64,000 bases of DNA from Rhodospirillaceae bacterium (GTDB lineage Bacteria > Pseudomonadota > Alphaproteobacteria > Rhodospirillales > Casp-alpha2). The DNA is taken from NCBI GenBank assembly GCA_016845145.1, contig JAERTE010000123.1:22397-86396 (forward strand). Reading direction: 5' to 3'. Shown piece by piece: positions 51,239-60,403 of this stretch. The position numbers were made by a program, and so were the translations under genes. The notes under the pieces are model-generated. The model did no database searches. It was given only the letters and a program-made list of their open reading frames with translations, and had not been told where the DNA came from. How positions within the stretch are numbered: position 1 is the stretch's first letter; every line of letters begins with the position of its first letter.

Positions 51239-51829
51239 TCAGGAGGGGCAGGCTACGTCGGCGAGGTAACCGACGCTGGCGGCACCCTTCGATGACACCC
51301 GCACGTTGGCGCGCGGCCCCACCTTATAGAACTGCCGGCCCAAGGATTTGCCCGAGCGTGAATAGCGCGCCACGGCGGCAGCCCGGCATTCGGCGCATTG
51401 ATTGGACAGCATTACCCCGCCTTTGCCGGTGTTGACCAGAGACACGCAGGTTTTTTGCGGTGCTGTGCGGCGTCCTTTGCCCGGGTTGAAGATATCGCGC
51501 CCGCCACCGGCTTCGTCGCGGCACGGCACATCGCTGGTGACGCGTGATCGCCCAGGCCCCTTGAACGGCAGCGGAAACTTGGAGCCGGGTTGCAGATCGT
51601 AGGTGCGCATCACAGGAGCGCCGCGCCCGCCGGCACGGCGGCGTTGAACAGCCACCCGGCGGCAGGTTTTGCAGGTGTTGATGACAAACTCGCTGTAGCC
51701 TTGAGCGTACATGCGCGCGCATTGCGGCGCGCCGGCGTGCGCCGGGGCTGGCTGGGTGAGCGTCCACACTCCGGTGACGACGAGTGCCATCACGGTGAGG
51801 GCGTTCTTCAGGGTCCACAATCCGTCCAC
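51239..51829 (-). CDS. Secreted cysteine-rich protein with an internal duplication
   Basis: 196 residues from GTG 51829 (MDGLWTLKNALTVMAL; an ATG at 51790 is possible). After the signal peptide (cut near AHAGA) two similar halves follow: CARMYAQGYSEFVINTCKTCRRVAVQR and CVSLVNTGKGGVMLSNQCAECRAAAVAR. Each has a C-x2-C and an upstream Cys, and each is followed by YDLQPGSKFPL / YKVGPRANVRV-type strands. It looks like a tandem disulfide or metal-binding repeat. No family name. Convergent with clpA. Confidence 0.78.
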   Translation of the reverse strand: MDGLWTLKNALTVMALVVTGVWTLTQPAPAHAGAPQCARMYAQGYSEFVINTCKTCRRVAVQRRRAGGRGAPVMRTYDLQPGSKFPLPFKGPGRSRVTSDVPCRDEAGGGRDIFNPGKGRRTAPQKTCVSLVNTGKGGVMLSNQCAECRAAAVARYSRSGKSLGRQFYKVGPRANVRVSSKGAASVGYLADVACPS

Positions 51830-51975
51830 GGCCTCAAGCCTAGGGGAGAGGCGTTAAAGAACTCTCAACGCTCAACCCCGTTGCTGGTTTCCCGGCCCTG
51901 ATTTCCGGGAGAGTGTTTGATCGGCTCAGGTTTTGGTCGTATCCCTGTATCCGCACCCGCACATCAGGATCCTCC

Positions 51976-53193
51976 ATGCTCCACGGCACGCACACCATCG
52001 CATTCATGCGCCGAGAATGGCGGTTTCTATTGTTCGGCAGCCTCGTCTTGTTTTGGACGAGCCCCGGACAAACCTACCTGATTTCGTTGTTCGGTGACGA
52101 ATTGCGTCGTGATTTTGCACTCAGTCATAGTGAATTCGGCTCTTACTATACGGCGGCAACATTGGTCAGCGCTGCCTTGTTGTGGCCGGGCGGGCGGCTT
52201 GTCGACAGGCTGAAACTGTCGAAATTCGTCTGGTGGGTCTGTGCGGCCATGGCCATCGGTGCCGCCGCGTTTTCGCTGGTTGAAGGCCCCGTGACCTTGT
52301 TTTTGGGCATTCTTGTCGTGCGGTTTCTGGGCCAGGGCATGATGTCGCATATCGCGATCACCGCCATGGCGCGGCGCTACGTGAGGGAGCGAGGGCGCGC
52401 CATCGCCATCGCCGGTTTCGGGCTTCCCATTGCCGAAGGCGTGCTGCCGCCGCTGATCACGTTTGGGCTGAGCGTCACCGCGTGGCAAAACATCTGGCTT
52501 GCCATGGCGCTCGGCGTGGCGTTGACGTTACTGCCGACGGTACCGTTTTTGCTGGCGCGCACGGAACGCCAGGATGGCCACGGGCCGGATGCCTTGGTAC
52601 TCCATGACGAGAGCCAACGGCATTGGACGCGCGGCGAAATGCTGCGCGACCGGCGGTTCTTGATGATCGCGCCGCTGGTCATGACCATGTCGGCCATCTT
52701 CACGGGCGTGATCTTCCATCAGAAGTTCATCATTGCCGAGGCCAAGCAGTGGGACTTTCTGTGGTGGAGCCTGGGTTTCTCCGTATTTGCCGTTTGTCAG
52801 GTCGGAGGCAGCTTTACAGCAGGCTGGTTGGTCGACCGAATTACGGCAAGGCGGATCGCGCCGTTTGTCTTGGCCCCTTTCGCTGTATCGATGGCGGTAT
52901 TGGGCGCGGGCCAGCATGCCTATTGGGTGCCTATCGTTCTGGGCACCATGGGCATGAGCGCAGGCGCAACCAATCCCGTATTCTCGTCGCTGTGGGCGGA
53001 GCTTTATGGCACCCGGCATCTCGGCGCCATTCGATCCACCGGCGCGGTGCTATCGGTTTTCGCTTCCGCCTTGGGGCCGGTGATCGTCGGATGGGCGCTC
53101 GACGCCGACGTATCGGTTCAGACGATTACGATGGTATCCGTGGCGATCATCATCTTCACGAGCTGCCTGTCCGGAGTGGGGTTGCGGAGATAG
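51976..53193 (+). CDS. MFS transporter
   Basis: 405 residues from ATG 51976 (MLHGTHTIAFMRREWRFLLFGS); the frame is open to 51913. Twelve membrane segments are predicted. The MFS motif GGRLVDRLKLSKFVWW follows helix 2, and ARRYVRERGRAIAIAGFGLPIAEGVLPPL is the loop between helices 4 and 5. The DRITARR loop sits in the second half. It exports or imports an unknown small molecule, in the style of oxalate/formate or nitrate-type single MFS proteins. No partner genes. Confidence 0.88.
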   Translation: MLHGTHTIAFMRREWRFLLFGSLVLFWTSPGQTYLISLFGDELRRDFALSHSEFGSYYTAATLVSAALLWPGGRLVDRLKLSKFVWWVCAAMAIGAAAFSLVEGPVTLFLGILVVRFLGQGMMSHIAITAMARRYVRERGRAIAIAGFGLPIAEGVLPPLITFGLSVTAWQNIWLAMALGVALTLLPTVPFLLARTERQDGHGPDALVLHDESQRHWTRGEMLRDRRFLMIAPLVMTMSAIFTGVIFHQKFIIAEAKQWDFLWWSLGFSVFAVCQVGGSFTAGWLVDRITARRIAPFVLAPFAVSMAVLGAGQHAYWVPIVLGTMGMSAGATNPVFSSLWAELYGTRHLGAIRSTGAVLSVFASALGPVIVGWALDADVSVQTITMVSVAIIIFTSCLSGVGLRR

Positions 53194-53514
53194 GGGCGGA
53201 GAGAGAGGCGGGAGTTTTGAGCGGTGGTGGAAACTGGATGCCGATACAGATTGTAAGGGCGCTTCACCGATGTCCCGACAATCCGGACTTCCGCATGCCA
53301 TTGTGAAGCGGCCAATCGGCAACGGCGCTCCAGAGGGCTCAGTTTGACCCAAACCGGTCATGAACGACGACTGCCCTAGGTGTTTTTTAACCTCGCATAC
53401 CCAATCGTCACTTATCACGCTGTCGTAAAGACCATCGTGGCCATACTGGCTTAGGTCACGTTTCTGGCTATCGTGCAAACATCCGGCGGTTAAATGTGGT
53501 GTTTGACGATATCA
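53194..53514. other. Intergenic stretch (321 bases) between MFS and racemase genes
   Basis: A minus-strand frame of 142 residues (53050-53478) overlaps the MFS gene antisense and shows no known pattern. I see no promoter or terminator I can defend. TAGGTGTTTTTTAACC near 53374 has a T-run, but no convincing stem precedes it. Confidence 0.4.
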
Positions 53515-54165
53515 TCAACTACGAAGCAAAACCGCACCGACGGCCATGGCCGTTGCCGCTTGTACGGGGTCGATAACCGGAATGCCCAAATGATCGGTCA
53601 AGCGGGCGCGGTGGGTGGCCATCCCGGCGCAGCCGAGGATAATCGTCTCGGCGCCATCGTTATCGCGCAACTCGGTACCGACTTCGCAGAGCCGATCGAA
53701 GGTCCCTGATCCCGTTGCACTCTCTTCAACAGAGAGATTGGCCGCGCGTTCATTTGCCAAGCGCTCTGTTACCCCCATCTGCCGGAGGTAACGAAGATGG
53801 CGTTTTATCGATGTATTGCTTATGGCGATTACGCCAAAACGGTCGCCTTGCGACAAAGCCGTCAGCACGCCGCATTCCTGAATCCCGAAGACGGGCTTAT
53901 CCGTCGCCTCCCTGCAAATATGGAGGCCCGGGTCCGAATAACAGGCAATAACATAGGCGTCGGCGTCAACGCGCTGGGTCACCAGATCACGAAGCGGTAA
54001 AGCAACCGCATCCACATCTGCCTGACTCTCAATGCCAAACGGTCCTTGCGCCAGCGTTACGCATTCAATTGTACAAACGTCCTTGATGTTTAACGGTCGT
54101 AAAGCTTCGGCCATGCCATCAGTGACGGCTTGGTTCGAATTGGGGTTGATGACCAGGATATGCAT
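53515..54165 (-). CDS. Asp/Glu/hydantoin racemase family protein
   Basis: 216 residues: MHILVINPNSNQAVTDGM is the standard hydantoin racemase opening, the first catalytic Cys lies in YVIACYSDPGLH, and the second in ILGCAGMATHRARL. Racemises 5-substituted hydantoins so that both enantiomers can be used by the hydantoinase. Eleven bases after the hydantoinase gene stop; AAGGT upstream of the ATG. Last gene of the operon. Confidence 0.92.
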   Translation of the reverse strand: MHILVINPNSNQAVTDGMAEALRPLNIKDVCTIECVTLAQGPFGIESQADVDAVALPLRDLVTQRVDADAYVIACYSDPGLHICREATDKPVFGIQECGVLTALSQGDRFGVIAISNTSIKRHLRYLRQMGVTERLANERAANLSVEESATGSGTFDRLCEVGTELRDNDGAETIILGCAGMATHRARLTDHLGIPVIDPVQAATAMAVGAVLLRS

Positions 54166-54176
54166 ACCAGATTACC

Positions 54177-55640
54177 TTACATTAAATCTGCACCGAACGT
54201 GTAACGCGGGCCGAGCGGCGCGTCATCACTAGGGGCTGCCGGTGTTGGCGTTTCCGTTTTGCGCTCAAGAAATTGACCGGACCCGCGCTCGACTTGAAGC
54301 GTCTCATCCTCAATCACGATACGGCCCTGATTGATCACCGTGCGGGGCCAGCCGGTGACCTCCATGCCCTCGTAGGGTGTGTAATCCATATTGTCGTGAA
54401 TCATGGATTGGGAAATCGTCCGTTTCCAATTTGGATCCCATATGGCGATATCGGCGTCGCTACCGATGGCGATGGCGCCCTTGCGTGGATGGAGGCCGTA
54501 TATTTTAGCGGCATTGGTCGACGTCAGCGCAACAAACTCGTTCAAGGACAGCCGACCTTTTCCGACCCCTTCGGAAAACAGCAATGGCATGCGCGTTTCG
54601 ATGCCGGGCACGCCGTTGGCGATCTTCTTGAATGTTGGATTGGGCCCGGCACTGAATTTACCCGTTTCATCGTAGCGATAGGGCGCATGGTCGGATGAAA
54701 ACACCTGGAACGTTCCGTTGGTCAGCCCCCGCCAAATCGCTTCCTGGCCCGCCTTGTCGCGCGGTGGCGGCGAACAGCAGAACTTGGCCCCCTCCATGCC
54801 GTCGCGGTCCAAATCATCGGCGGTCAGGAACAGATACTGTGGGCACGTCTCACCGTAGATCGGCAGGCCTTGATTTCGCGCATTCAGGATCGCGTGGGCG
54901 GCTTCCGGGGCCGAGACGTGCACGATGAGTAACTTGGCATCCGCTAACCGGGCCAGATCAATGGCGCGGCGTGAAGCTTCGCTTTCGGCTATCGGATTGT
55001 GACTGACGGCATGATATTTGGGCGCTGTGTAGCCACGTGTCACCAACCGCTCGGAAAGCCAATTGATGACATCGTTGTTTTCAGCATGAACCATCGTCAT
55101 CGCGCCGTACCGGCGTGCCAGGGACAAGACATCAAGCATCTGGTGGTCGTCGATCTTCAGCATTTCATAGGTCATGTAGACCTTGAACGACGAGTACCCC
55201 TCCATGATCAATGCCGGCAGTTCCTGACCAAGCACGTTTTCCGTCGGATCGGAAATAATCAGGTGAAATGCGAAATCGATGACGGACTTCGGCCCAGCTC
55301 TGTCATGCGCTGTTTTGACCACGTCACGAAGGCTCTGGCCGCGATGCTGGGCGGCGAATGGAATGAATGTGGTATTGCCGCCGAAGGCCGCCGATACACT
55401 GCCGGAATAAAAATCATCGGCGGTCATCAACTTGGTCGACGATTCTTGCTCAATATGGCAATGCGCATCAATTCCACCCGGAAGAACCAGCATGCCATCC
55501 GCATCGATTTCCCGGTTGGCGCTCCCGAGGTTATGCCCTAGAGCGGCAATTTCCCCCTCTTTGATTGCGATATCCGAACGAAAGGTATCTGATGCAGTCA
55601 CTACCGTGCCGCCTTTAATGACAAGGTCAAAATCACTCAT
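54177..55640 (-). CDS. Dihydropyrimidinase / D-hydantoinase
   Basis: 487 residues, a normal length for the cyclic amidohydrolase. Metal ligands are in place: GGIDAHCHI (H-x-H), carboxylated Lys in SFKVYMTYEML, MVHAENNDVI and VHVSAPEAAHA, and SSDHAPYRYD with the last Asp. It opens the ring of hydantoins or dihydropyrimidines to N-carbamoyl amino acids. AGGAGG precedes the ATG. Flanked by racemase and aldolase-type genes in the same operon. Confidence 0.94.
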   Translation of the reverse strand: MSDFDLVIKGGTVVTASDTFRSDIAIKEGEIAALGHNLGSANREIDADGMLVLPGGIDAHCHIEQESSTKLMTADDFYSGSVSAAFGGNTTFIPFAAQHRGQSLRDVVKTAHDRAGPKSVIDFAFHLIISDPTENVLGQELPALIMEGYSSFKVYMTYEMLKIDDHQMLDVLSLARRYGAMTMVHAENNDVINWLSERLVTRGYTAPKYHAVSHNPIAESEASRRAIDLARLADAKLLIVHVSAPEAAHAILNARNQGLPIYGETCPQYLFLTADDLDRDGMEGAKFCCSPPPRDKAGQEAIWRGLTNGTFQVFSSDHAPYRYDETGKFSAGPNPTFKKIANGVPGIETRMPLLFSEGVGKGRLSLNEFVALTSTNAAKIYGLHPRKGAIAIGSDADIAIWDPNWKRTISQSMIHDNMDYTPYEGMEVTGWPRTVINQGRIVIEDETLQVERGSGQFLERKTETPTPAAPSDDAPLGPRYTFGADLM

Positions 55641-55663
55641 GATGGCCTCCTAAATCAAACCGT

Positions 55664-56602
55664 TCAGCTTATTTCTTTTACGCGGCGATCAAGACGAGCC
55701 AGCAACCTGCTAAGTTCTTCGTGATCAACTTGGCTTAGCTTCGGGCCAGGTGCCCGGGTTGCCGAATTGGCGATGGCGCCCCGTCGGCGCAAAACTTCCT
55801 TGCGGACGGCCAACCCGTATCCCGGCTGTTGCTCATAGCGAACCATTGGCAGATAGGCATCGAAAATATCCTGTGCGCGTTCTGAGTTGCTGGACGCAAA
55901 CAGATCCACCACTTCGACCAGCATTTCTGGATATGCAAAGCCGGTCATCGCACCGTCCGCGCCGCGCGCCAGTTCTTCCGGCAGATAGATCCCGCCGTTC
56001 CCGACAAGAATCGAAACCCGGCGCAAACTGTCGTCTTGTTCTGCGCTTTGGCGAATGCGTGTGAGCTTTCCGAGGCCAGGACAGTCTTCGTGCTTGAACA
56101 TCACCAGTTGGTCGAAGTCCCGTACCAGTCGATTGAAGCAGTCGACGGAAATGAAGACATTGGTGGTTTGCGGATAATCCTGATAGCAGACCGGAATATC
56201 AGGGCCCAACGCCTCGAAAACCTGGGCGAAATAATTATAAATAGCTTCTTCAGTCTTCAGCCCGGAGATCGGCGCGATCATAACGCCGGCGGCTCCAGCA
56301 TCCATGCTGGATTTTGCCAAATATGCTAGATTATTGGTCCCGGGGTCCGAAATGCCGACGATCACCGGCACCCGATTATCCACTTGTTTCAGCATGTGGC
56401 GCGCGAAACCGTCGGCTTCTTCGACGGCCATCTTGGATGCTTCGCCCATCATGCCCAAAATGGTCATGCCGGCGACGCCCGAGTTGATATAAAACTCAAC
56501 GAGAGTGTCAGCGCTCGTGTAATCAATACCCCCGTTATCATCAAAAGGGGTCGCTGAGATAATGTACACGCCTTTAGTCAATTCGCTTATTCGTTCACTC
56601 AC
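55664..56602 (-). CDS. DHDPS/NanA-family aldolase or lyase
   Basis: 312 residues from GTG 56602 (MSERISELTKGVYIISATPFDDNGGIDY), 9 bases after GGAG; the frame runs open to 56650 inside the previous gene. The dihydrodipicolinate synthase fold shows in ILGMMGEASKMAVEEADG, YQDYPQTTNVFISV and MFKHEDCPGL, whose Lys is the likely Schiff-base residue. The reaction is a pyruvate-type aldol or decarboxylation; the substrate is unknown. Placed between hydantoinase and flavin reductase genes. Confidence 0.88.
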   Translation of the reverse strand: MSERISELTKGVYIISATPFDDNGGIDYTSADTLVEFYINSGVAGMTILGMMGEASKMAVEEADGFARHMLKQVDNRVPVIVGISDPGTNNLAYLAKSSMDAGAAGVMIAPISGLKTEEAIYNYFAQVFEALGPDIPVCYQDYPQTTNVFISVDCFNRLVRDFDQLVMFKHEDCPGLGKLTRIRQSAEQDDSLRRVSILVGNGGIYLPEELARGADGAMTGFAYPEMLVEVVDLFASSNSERAQDIFDAYLPMVRYEQQPGYGLAVRKEVLRRRGAIANSATRAPGPKLSQVDHEELSRLLARLDRRVKEIS

Positions 56603-56606
56603 GTTT

Positions 56607-57251
56607 TCAATCTCCGTTACTTTTTTGCGTTCGGCCCACCACGTCTTCATAAGCGGGAATGCTCATAGAGAAACGGTCATCGGTCCGGATATAGTGATCA
56701 GCATAGAGGCGTCCAATCGGCTGGTATTCTTCCCAATTGATGCGCAGGGTATCAGGGTCGACTAAGCCGTCGCGGGCATGCAGACCGAGAACCTGGCCAA
56801 TGGCCAAGTCACGGGTCTTGTCGAACTGCAAGACCGTGAGGCGTCGGCATTCCAATGACACGGGCGCCTCGGCGATGTAGTCGACATCTATATTTTCCGA
56901 TTTTTTCAGAGACAGTCCGGCGTATGCGGTTTCACACTTGCCCCTAGGGAAATCGGCGGCACAAGTGACCATATTTTCGGCAATATTCTCATCAACCAGG
57001 TTGACCACGAACTCGCCGGTGAGACGAATGTTGTATGTCGTATCTTTCAGGTCGTGATCCGGCTTTGACTGCAGCCCCAACACCACCAATGGCGGCTCAT
57101 CGGAAAACACATTGAAAAAACTGAACGGCGCCGCGTTTGTCGTGCCATCTTCGTTGCGTGTACTGACCAGGGCAATAGGACGTGGAACAACCGTCGCGGT
57201 CAGTAGCTTGTAGCGATCTTTCGAAGCGAGACTGTCAAAATCAAAAAACAT
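56607..57251 (-). CDS. Flavin reductase family protein (RutF-like fold)
   Basis: 214 residues: YKLLTATVVPRPIALVSTRNEDGTTNAAPFSFFNVFSDEPPLVVLGLQ is the flavin-reductase split-barrel opening, and GEFVVNLVDENIAENMVTCAADFPRG follows. It would provide reduced FMN or FAD, or act as an FMN-dependent oxidase. No partner monooxygenase is in the operon. Three bases after the carbamoylase gene; GGGGAG lies upstream. Confidence 0.88.
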   Translation of the reverse strand: MFFDFDSLASKDRYKLLTATVVPRPIALVSTRNEDGTTNAAPFSFFNVFSDEPPLVVLGLQSKPDHDLKDTTYNIRLTGEFVVNLVDENIAENMVTCAADFPRGKCETAYAGLSLKKSENIDVDYIAEAPVSLECRRLTVLQFDKTRDLAIGQVLGLHARDGLVDPDTLRINWEEYQPIGRLYADHYIRTDDRFSMSIPAYEDVVGRTQKSNGD

Positions 57252-57254
57252 TCC

Positions 57255-58184
57255 CTACTCCCCGGGTTCGATCACGCCTGTCTGTGAAGCAATAGTGCCG
57301 TAGTGTTCGATGCGGCGGTGGCGAGCAAAATCGAAAATGGTTTGCTTGCCGAAAGTGCAGTCATCCAAATCGCACTCATGGACAATCAACTCATCGTTCT
57401 CGGTCTTGGCTTCGGCGACGACCTGACCGTCGGGGTTGACGATTAGGCTACCGCCAAACATCGGAAAGCCATCTTCAACCCCGGCCTTGGCAACGCCCAC
57501 GACCCAGGTCGAGTTTTGGTAAGCCCCCGATTGCATGACCAACTTGTTATGGAACATGCGCTCTTCCGGGCCTTCGGCTGGCTTTTGGGAATTCACCGAA
57601 GGTGTATTGTAGCCCAGCATCACCATCTCCACTCCTTGCAGTCCCATGACACGATAAGTTTCCGGCCAGCGCCGGTCGTTGCAGATACACATGCCGAACA
57701 GGCCGCCCATGGTCCGTGTAACGGGGAAACCCATGTTCCCCGGCAGGAAGTAGCGTTTCTCCAGATGCTGGAAGTCCCGCTCCGTGTCAAATTCTGCGTG
57801 ACCCGGCAGGTGTATCTTGCGGTATTTGGCGACGATATTTGCATCACGGTCAGTTAGAATGGAGGTGTTGAAGTGTTGTCCTTCCGGCGTGAGTTCCGCA
57901 TATCCAAAAGAAATGGCAACGCCATGTTCTTTGGCGCGATCAAACAGCGGTAAGGTATCCGGGCCGGGCATTTCCCGCTCGAACCATGTGTCTATTTCTT
58001 CCTGATCTTCCATGTACCAGCGAGGGAAAAAAGTCGTTAAGGTGAGTTCAGGGAATACAACCAAGGTACAACCTTGCGCCTTCGCCTGGTCCAATAAGGT
58101 GATCATTCGCTCAACCGCATGAGCGCGGCTATCTGCTTTTTGAATGGCGCCCATCTGCGCGCCGCCAACAACAAGCTTCCTCAA
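57255..58184 (-). CDS. N-carbamoyl-D-amino-acid hydrolase (nitrilase superfamily)
   Basis: 309 residues from TTG 58184, 7 bases after GGAGG. The Glu-Lys-Cys triad is at E47 (VVFPELTLTTFF), about K127 (YRKIHLPGH) and about C172 (GMCICNDRRWPE). IHLPGHAEFDTERDFQHLEKRYF is characteristic of D-carbamoylase. It removes the carbamoyl group made by the hydantoinase, giving a D-amino acid, CO2 and ammonia. Part of the hydantoin operon. Confidence 0.93.
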   Translation of the reverse strand: MRKLVVGGAQMGAIQKADSRAHAVERMITLLDQAKAQGCTLVVFPELTLTTFFPRWYMEDQEEIDTWFEREMPGPDTLPLFDRAKEHGVAISFGYAELTPEGQHFNTSILTDRDANIVAKYRKIHLPGHAEFDTERDFQHLEKRYFLPGNMGFPVTRTMGGLFGMCICNDRRWPETYRVMGLQGVEMVMLGYNTPSVNSQKPAEGPEERMFHNKLVMQSGAYQNSTWVVGVAKAGVEDGFPMFGGSLIVNPDGQVVAEAKTENDELIVHECDLDDCTFGKQTIFDFARHRRIEHYGTIASQTGVIEPGE

Positions 58185-58214
58185 GGTAGTCCTCCGTATT
58201 CTCGAAAACGCATA

Positions 58215-58883
58215 TTAATGAGATGCTAGTTTTTGTTCGAACCGGCTCAGCCCGCGGACGGCCGGCCACAAAATAATCAGATACACCAGCGCTGCCATGA
58301 CGATCGGTGACGCGTTATACGTCAGCGAGCGGGCCATATCGGAGGAATACAAAAGTTCAGGAAGTGCGACGACGCTGGCCAGCGACGTGAGTTTGACCAC
58401 TTCAATGGTATTGCTTATCAAATCCGGTAGGACATTTCGGACCGCCTGCGGCAAGACAACATAAATCATCGCTTGAATATGATTGAGTCCCGTTGATCGT
58501 GCCGCTTCGGTCTGGCCTCTGCCAATGCTCTCGATGCCAGCACGATAGACTTCACCATAGTAGGCGGAATTGTTCAGGAAAAATGCCAAGCATACGGAGG
58601 CGAAGGGGCTCAGGCGGATGCCCGCAAACGGCAAGCCTGCGTGGATGAAGATCAGCAGAACCAGCGGCGGGATAGCGCGGAAAAGATCGACGTAAACGAC
58701 GACTAACCACCGGACCAGGGCAAACCGGCTGCCGCCCAGCAGTGCAACGATCAACCCGCCGGTCAAGCCGAGTGGAATGACGACGGCGCTCAACAGTAAA
58801 GTCATACCCAAGCCGCGCCAGATGATCGGCCAGGCTTCCATCATGATCCCCACATTGAAGAATTGCTGAATGATCTGTTCCAT
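58215..58883 (-). CDS. Amino-acid-type ABC transporter permease (second)
   Basis: 222 residues from ATG 58883, whose A overlaps the previous gene's stop (TGATG). Five membrane helices are predicted; GLNHIQAMIYVVLPQAVRNVLPDLISNTIEVVKLTSLASVV is the EAA loop of the HisM/GlnP class. Pairs with the adjacent permease as a heterodimer. Confidence 0.91.
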   Translation of the reverse strand: MEQIIQQFFNVGIMMEAWPIIWRGLGMTLLLSAVVIPLGLTGGLIVALLGGSRFALVRWLVVVYVDLFRAIPPLVLLIFIHAGLPFAGIRLSPFASVCLAFFLNNSAYYGEVYRAGIESIGRGQTEAARSTGLNHIQAMIYVVLPQAVRNVLPDLISNTIEVVKLTSLASVVALPELLYSSDMARSLTYNASPIVMAALVYLIILWPAVRGLSRFEQKLASH

Positions 58884-59566
58884 CAGTTCTTCTTCCATGC
58901 AAATCGGGTTTCAATCCATCGACCCGCGTAGACCACCGGCACGAAAAGCAAGACATAGGCGATTGCGCCCATCATCAAGGGTGATGCGTTCGAAGAGAAC
59001 GACTGCGCCGTCGAAGCCTGGTTGAGGATCTCCGCGACCCCAACAACTGTCCCGAGGGCGGTGTTCTTGGTGATCGCAATGGTGCGGTTGGTCAATGGCG
59101 GAATTGTCAGTCGAATGGCTTGCGGCAGGACGACGGAAACCAGCGTTTGGCCGAACCCCAATCCGGACGATCGCGCGGCTTCCCACTGCCCTTGGTTGAC
59201 CGACGTTATCCCGGCCCAGAAAATTTCTTCCGCAAAGGCGGCCAAAACCAGCGCCAGCACCAGCCAGACAACTATGAATCCGCTCATATTGAGGCCCACG
59301 TTGGGCAACCCGAAATAGAGCAAGAGAATCAAAACCAGCGGCGGCAAGGCCCGCAATATGTCGACGATCGCGATGATCAGCAGATTGATCAACCTGATCT
59401 GGTAGGCTCGGAGAACCGCGAGCGCCATCCCCAGGCCGATACCGCTGATAACGACGAGCACGGCCAATTCACAGGTGACGACAAACCCTTTGGCGATGGC
59501 CGGCATGTACTCGACCATGACATCCCATTTGAAAAACGTATCGAGGAAGCGTTCCCAATTCGTCAT
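58883..59566 (-). CDS. Amino-acid-type ABC transporter permease (first)
   Basis: 227 residues with five membrane segments and the EAA loop SSGLGFGQTLVSVVLPQAIRLTIPPLTNRTIAITKNTALGTVVG. It belongs to the polar amino acid (HisQ/GlnP) permease family and forms the channel with the gene at 58215. The ATG lies 9 bases after the ATPase gene stop; no strong ribosome-binding site is seen, so it may rely on coupling. Confidence 0.91.
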   Translation of the reverse strand: MTNWERFLDTFFKWDVMVEYMPAIAKGFVVTCELAVLVVISGIGLGMALAVLRAYQIRLINLLIIAIVDILRALPPLVLILLLYFGLPNVGLNMSGFIVVWLVLALVLAAFAEEIFWAGITSVNQGQWEAARSSGLGFGQTLVSVVLPQAIRLTIPPLTNRTIAITKNTALGTVVGVAEILNQASTAQSFSSNASPLMMGAIAYVLLFVPVVYAGRWIETRFAWKKN

Positions 59567-59575
59567 GGCTAAACG

Positions 59576-60322
59576 TTAGTGCTCAATTTGACGTAAGAAT
59601 TCCCGGGTGCGCTGGTGCTCCGGATTTGTGAACAATTTTTCGGGCGGCCCTTGCTCAACTATCACGCCGTCGTCCATAAAAATGATCCGGTCCGCCGCAG
59701 CACGCGCAAACCGCATTTCATGGCTGACCACCAACATGGTCATGCCAATATCCTTCAGGTCTTTCATCACATTTAGGACTTCGCCTACCAATTCCGGATC
59801 GAGCGCACTGGTCGGTTCGTCGAACAGCATCACTTTTGGATCTAGAGCGAGCGCTCGGGCAATCGCGACCCGTTGTTGCTGGCCTCCCGACAGTTGGGCG
59901 GGGAAGTTCTCAGCCTTGTCGCTCAAGCCGACGCGGTCGAGTTGTTTGAGAGAAATTTCTCGCGCCTCGTCTTTTGATTTCTTCAACACCTTGCGTAGAG
60001 CCAGCATGACATTCTGGGCCGCTGACAGATGCGGATACAAATTGAAAGACTGAAACACCATGCCGATGTGCCGACGATATTCGTTTATATTCGTGCCCGG
60101 CGCCATAACGTCCGCACCATCGAATATAATGCGTCCTTTCTGGGCCTGTTCCAGCCGGTTGCAGCAACGCAGCAGCGTGCTTTTTCCCGAGCCCGACGGC
60201 CCCAGGATGAACACCAGTTCACTTTGCCTAAGTGACAAACTGACGCCTCGAAGAACCTCTAGAGTCCCGAACGCCATATGCAGGTCGGTGACTTCTAGAA
60301 TGACACCATCTGACGAATTCAC
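59576..60322 (-). CDS. Amino-acid-type ABC transporter ATP-binding protein
   Basis: 248 residues from GTG 60322, 9 bases after GAGGGAG (frame open to 60349). Walker [15 protein letters not shown]-loop [10 protein letters not shown], signature [15 protein letters not shown], Walker [16 protein letters not shown] and switch His [10 protein letters not shown] are all present. It powers the importer for hydantoin-type or carbamoyl compounds, or a related amino acid. Confidence 0.94.
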   Translation of the reverse strand: MNSSDGVILEVTDLHMAFGTLEVLRGVSLSLRQSELVFILGPSGSGKSTLLRCCNRLEQAQKGRIIFDGADVMAPGTNINEYRRHIGMVFQSFNLYPHLSAAQNVMLALRKVLKKSKDEAREISLKQLDRVGLSDKAENFPAQLSGGQQQRVAIARALALDPKVMLFDEPTSALDPELVGEVLNVMKDLKDIGMTMLVVSHEMRFARAAADRIIFMDDGVIVEQGPPEKLFTNPEHQRTREFLRQIEH

Positions 60323-60403
60323 GAGAACGTCTCCCTCTCGCTGCGGCACGAGGTCCGCAAACCCCGCCCGCCATCATATGACGGGCGGGAACGTGTTTTC
60401 TTA

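Noticed and set aside
52623..53306. A 227-residue plus-strand frame overlapping the MFS gene in another frame
   Set aside because: Same-strand shadow of the MFS gene, Arg/Gly-rich with no membrane or enzyme motif.
53050..53478. A 142-residue minus-strand frame overlapping the MFS gene end
   Set aside because: More than half lies antisense to the MFS gene, and the composition is odd (many Pro, His and Asp); no start site.
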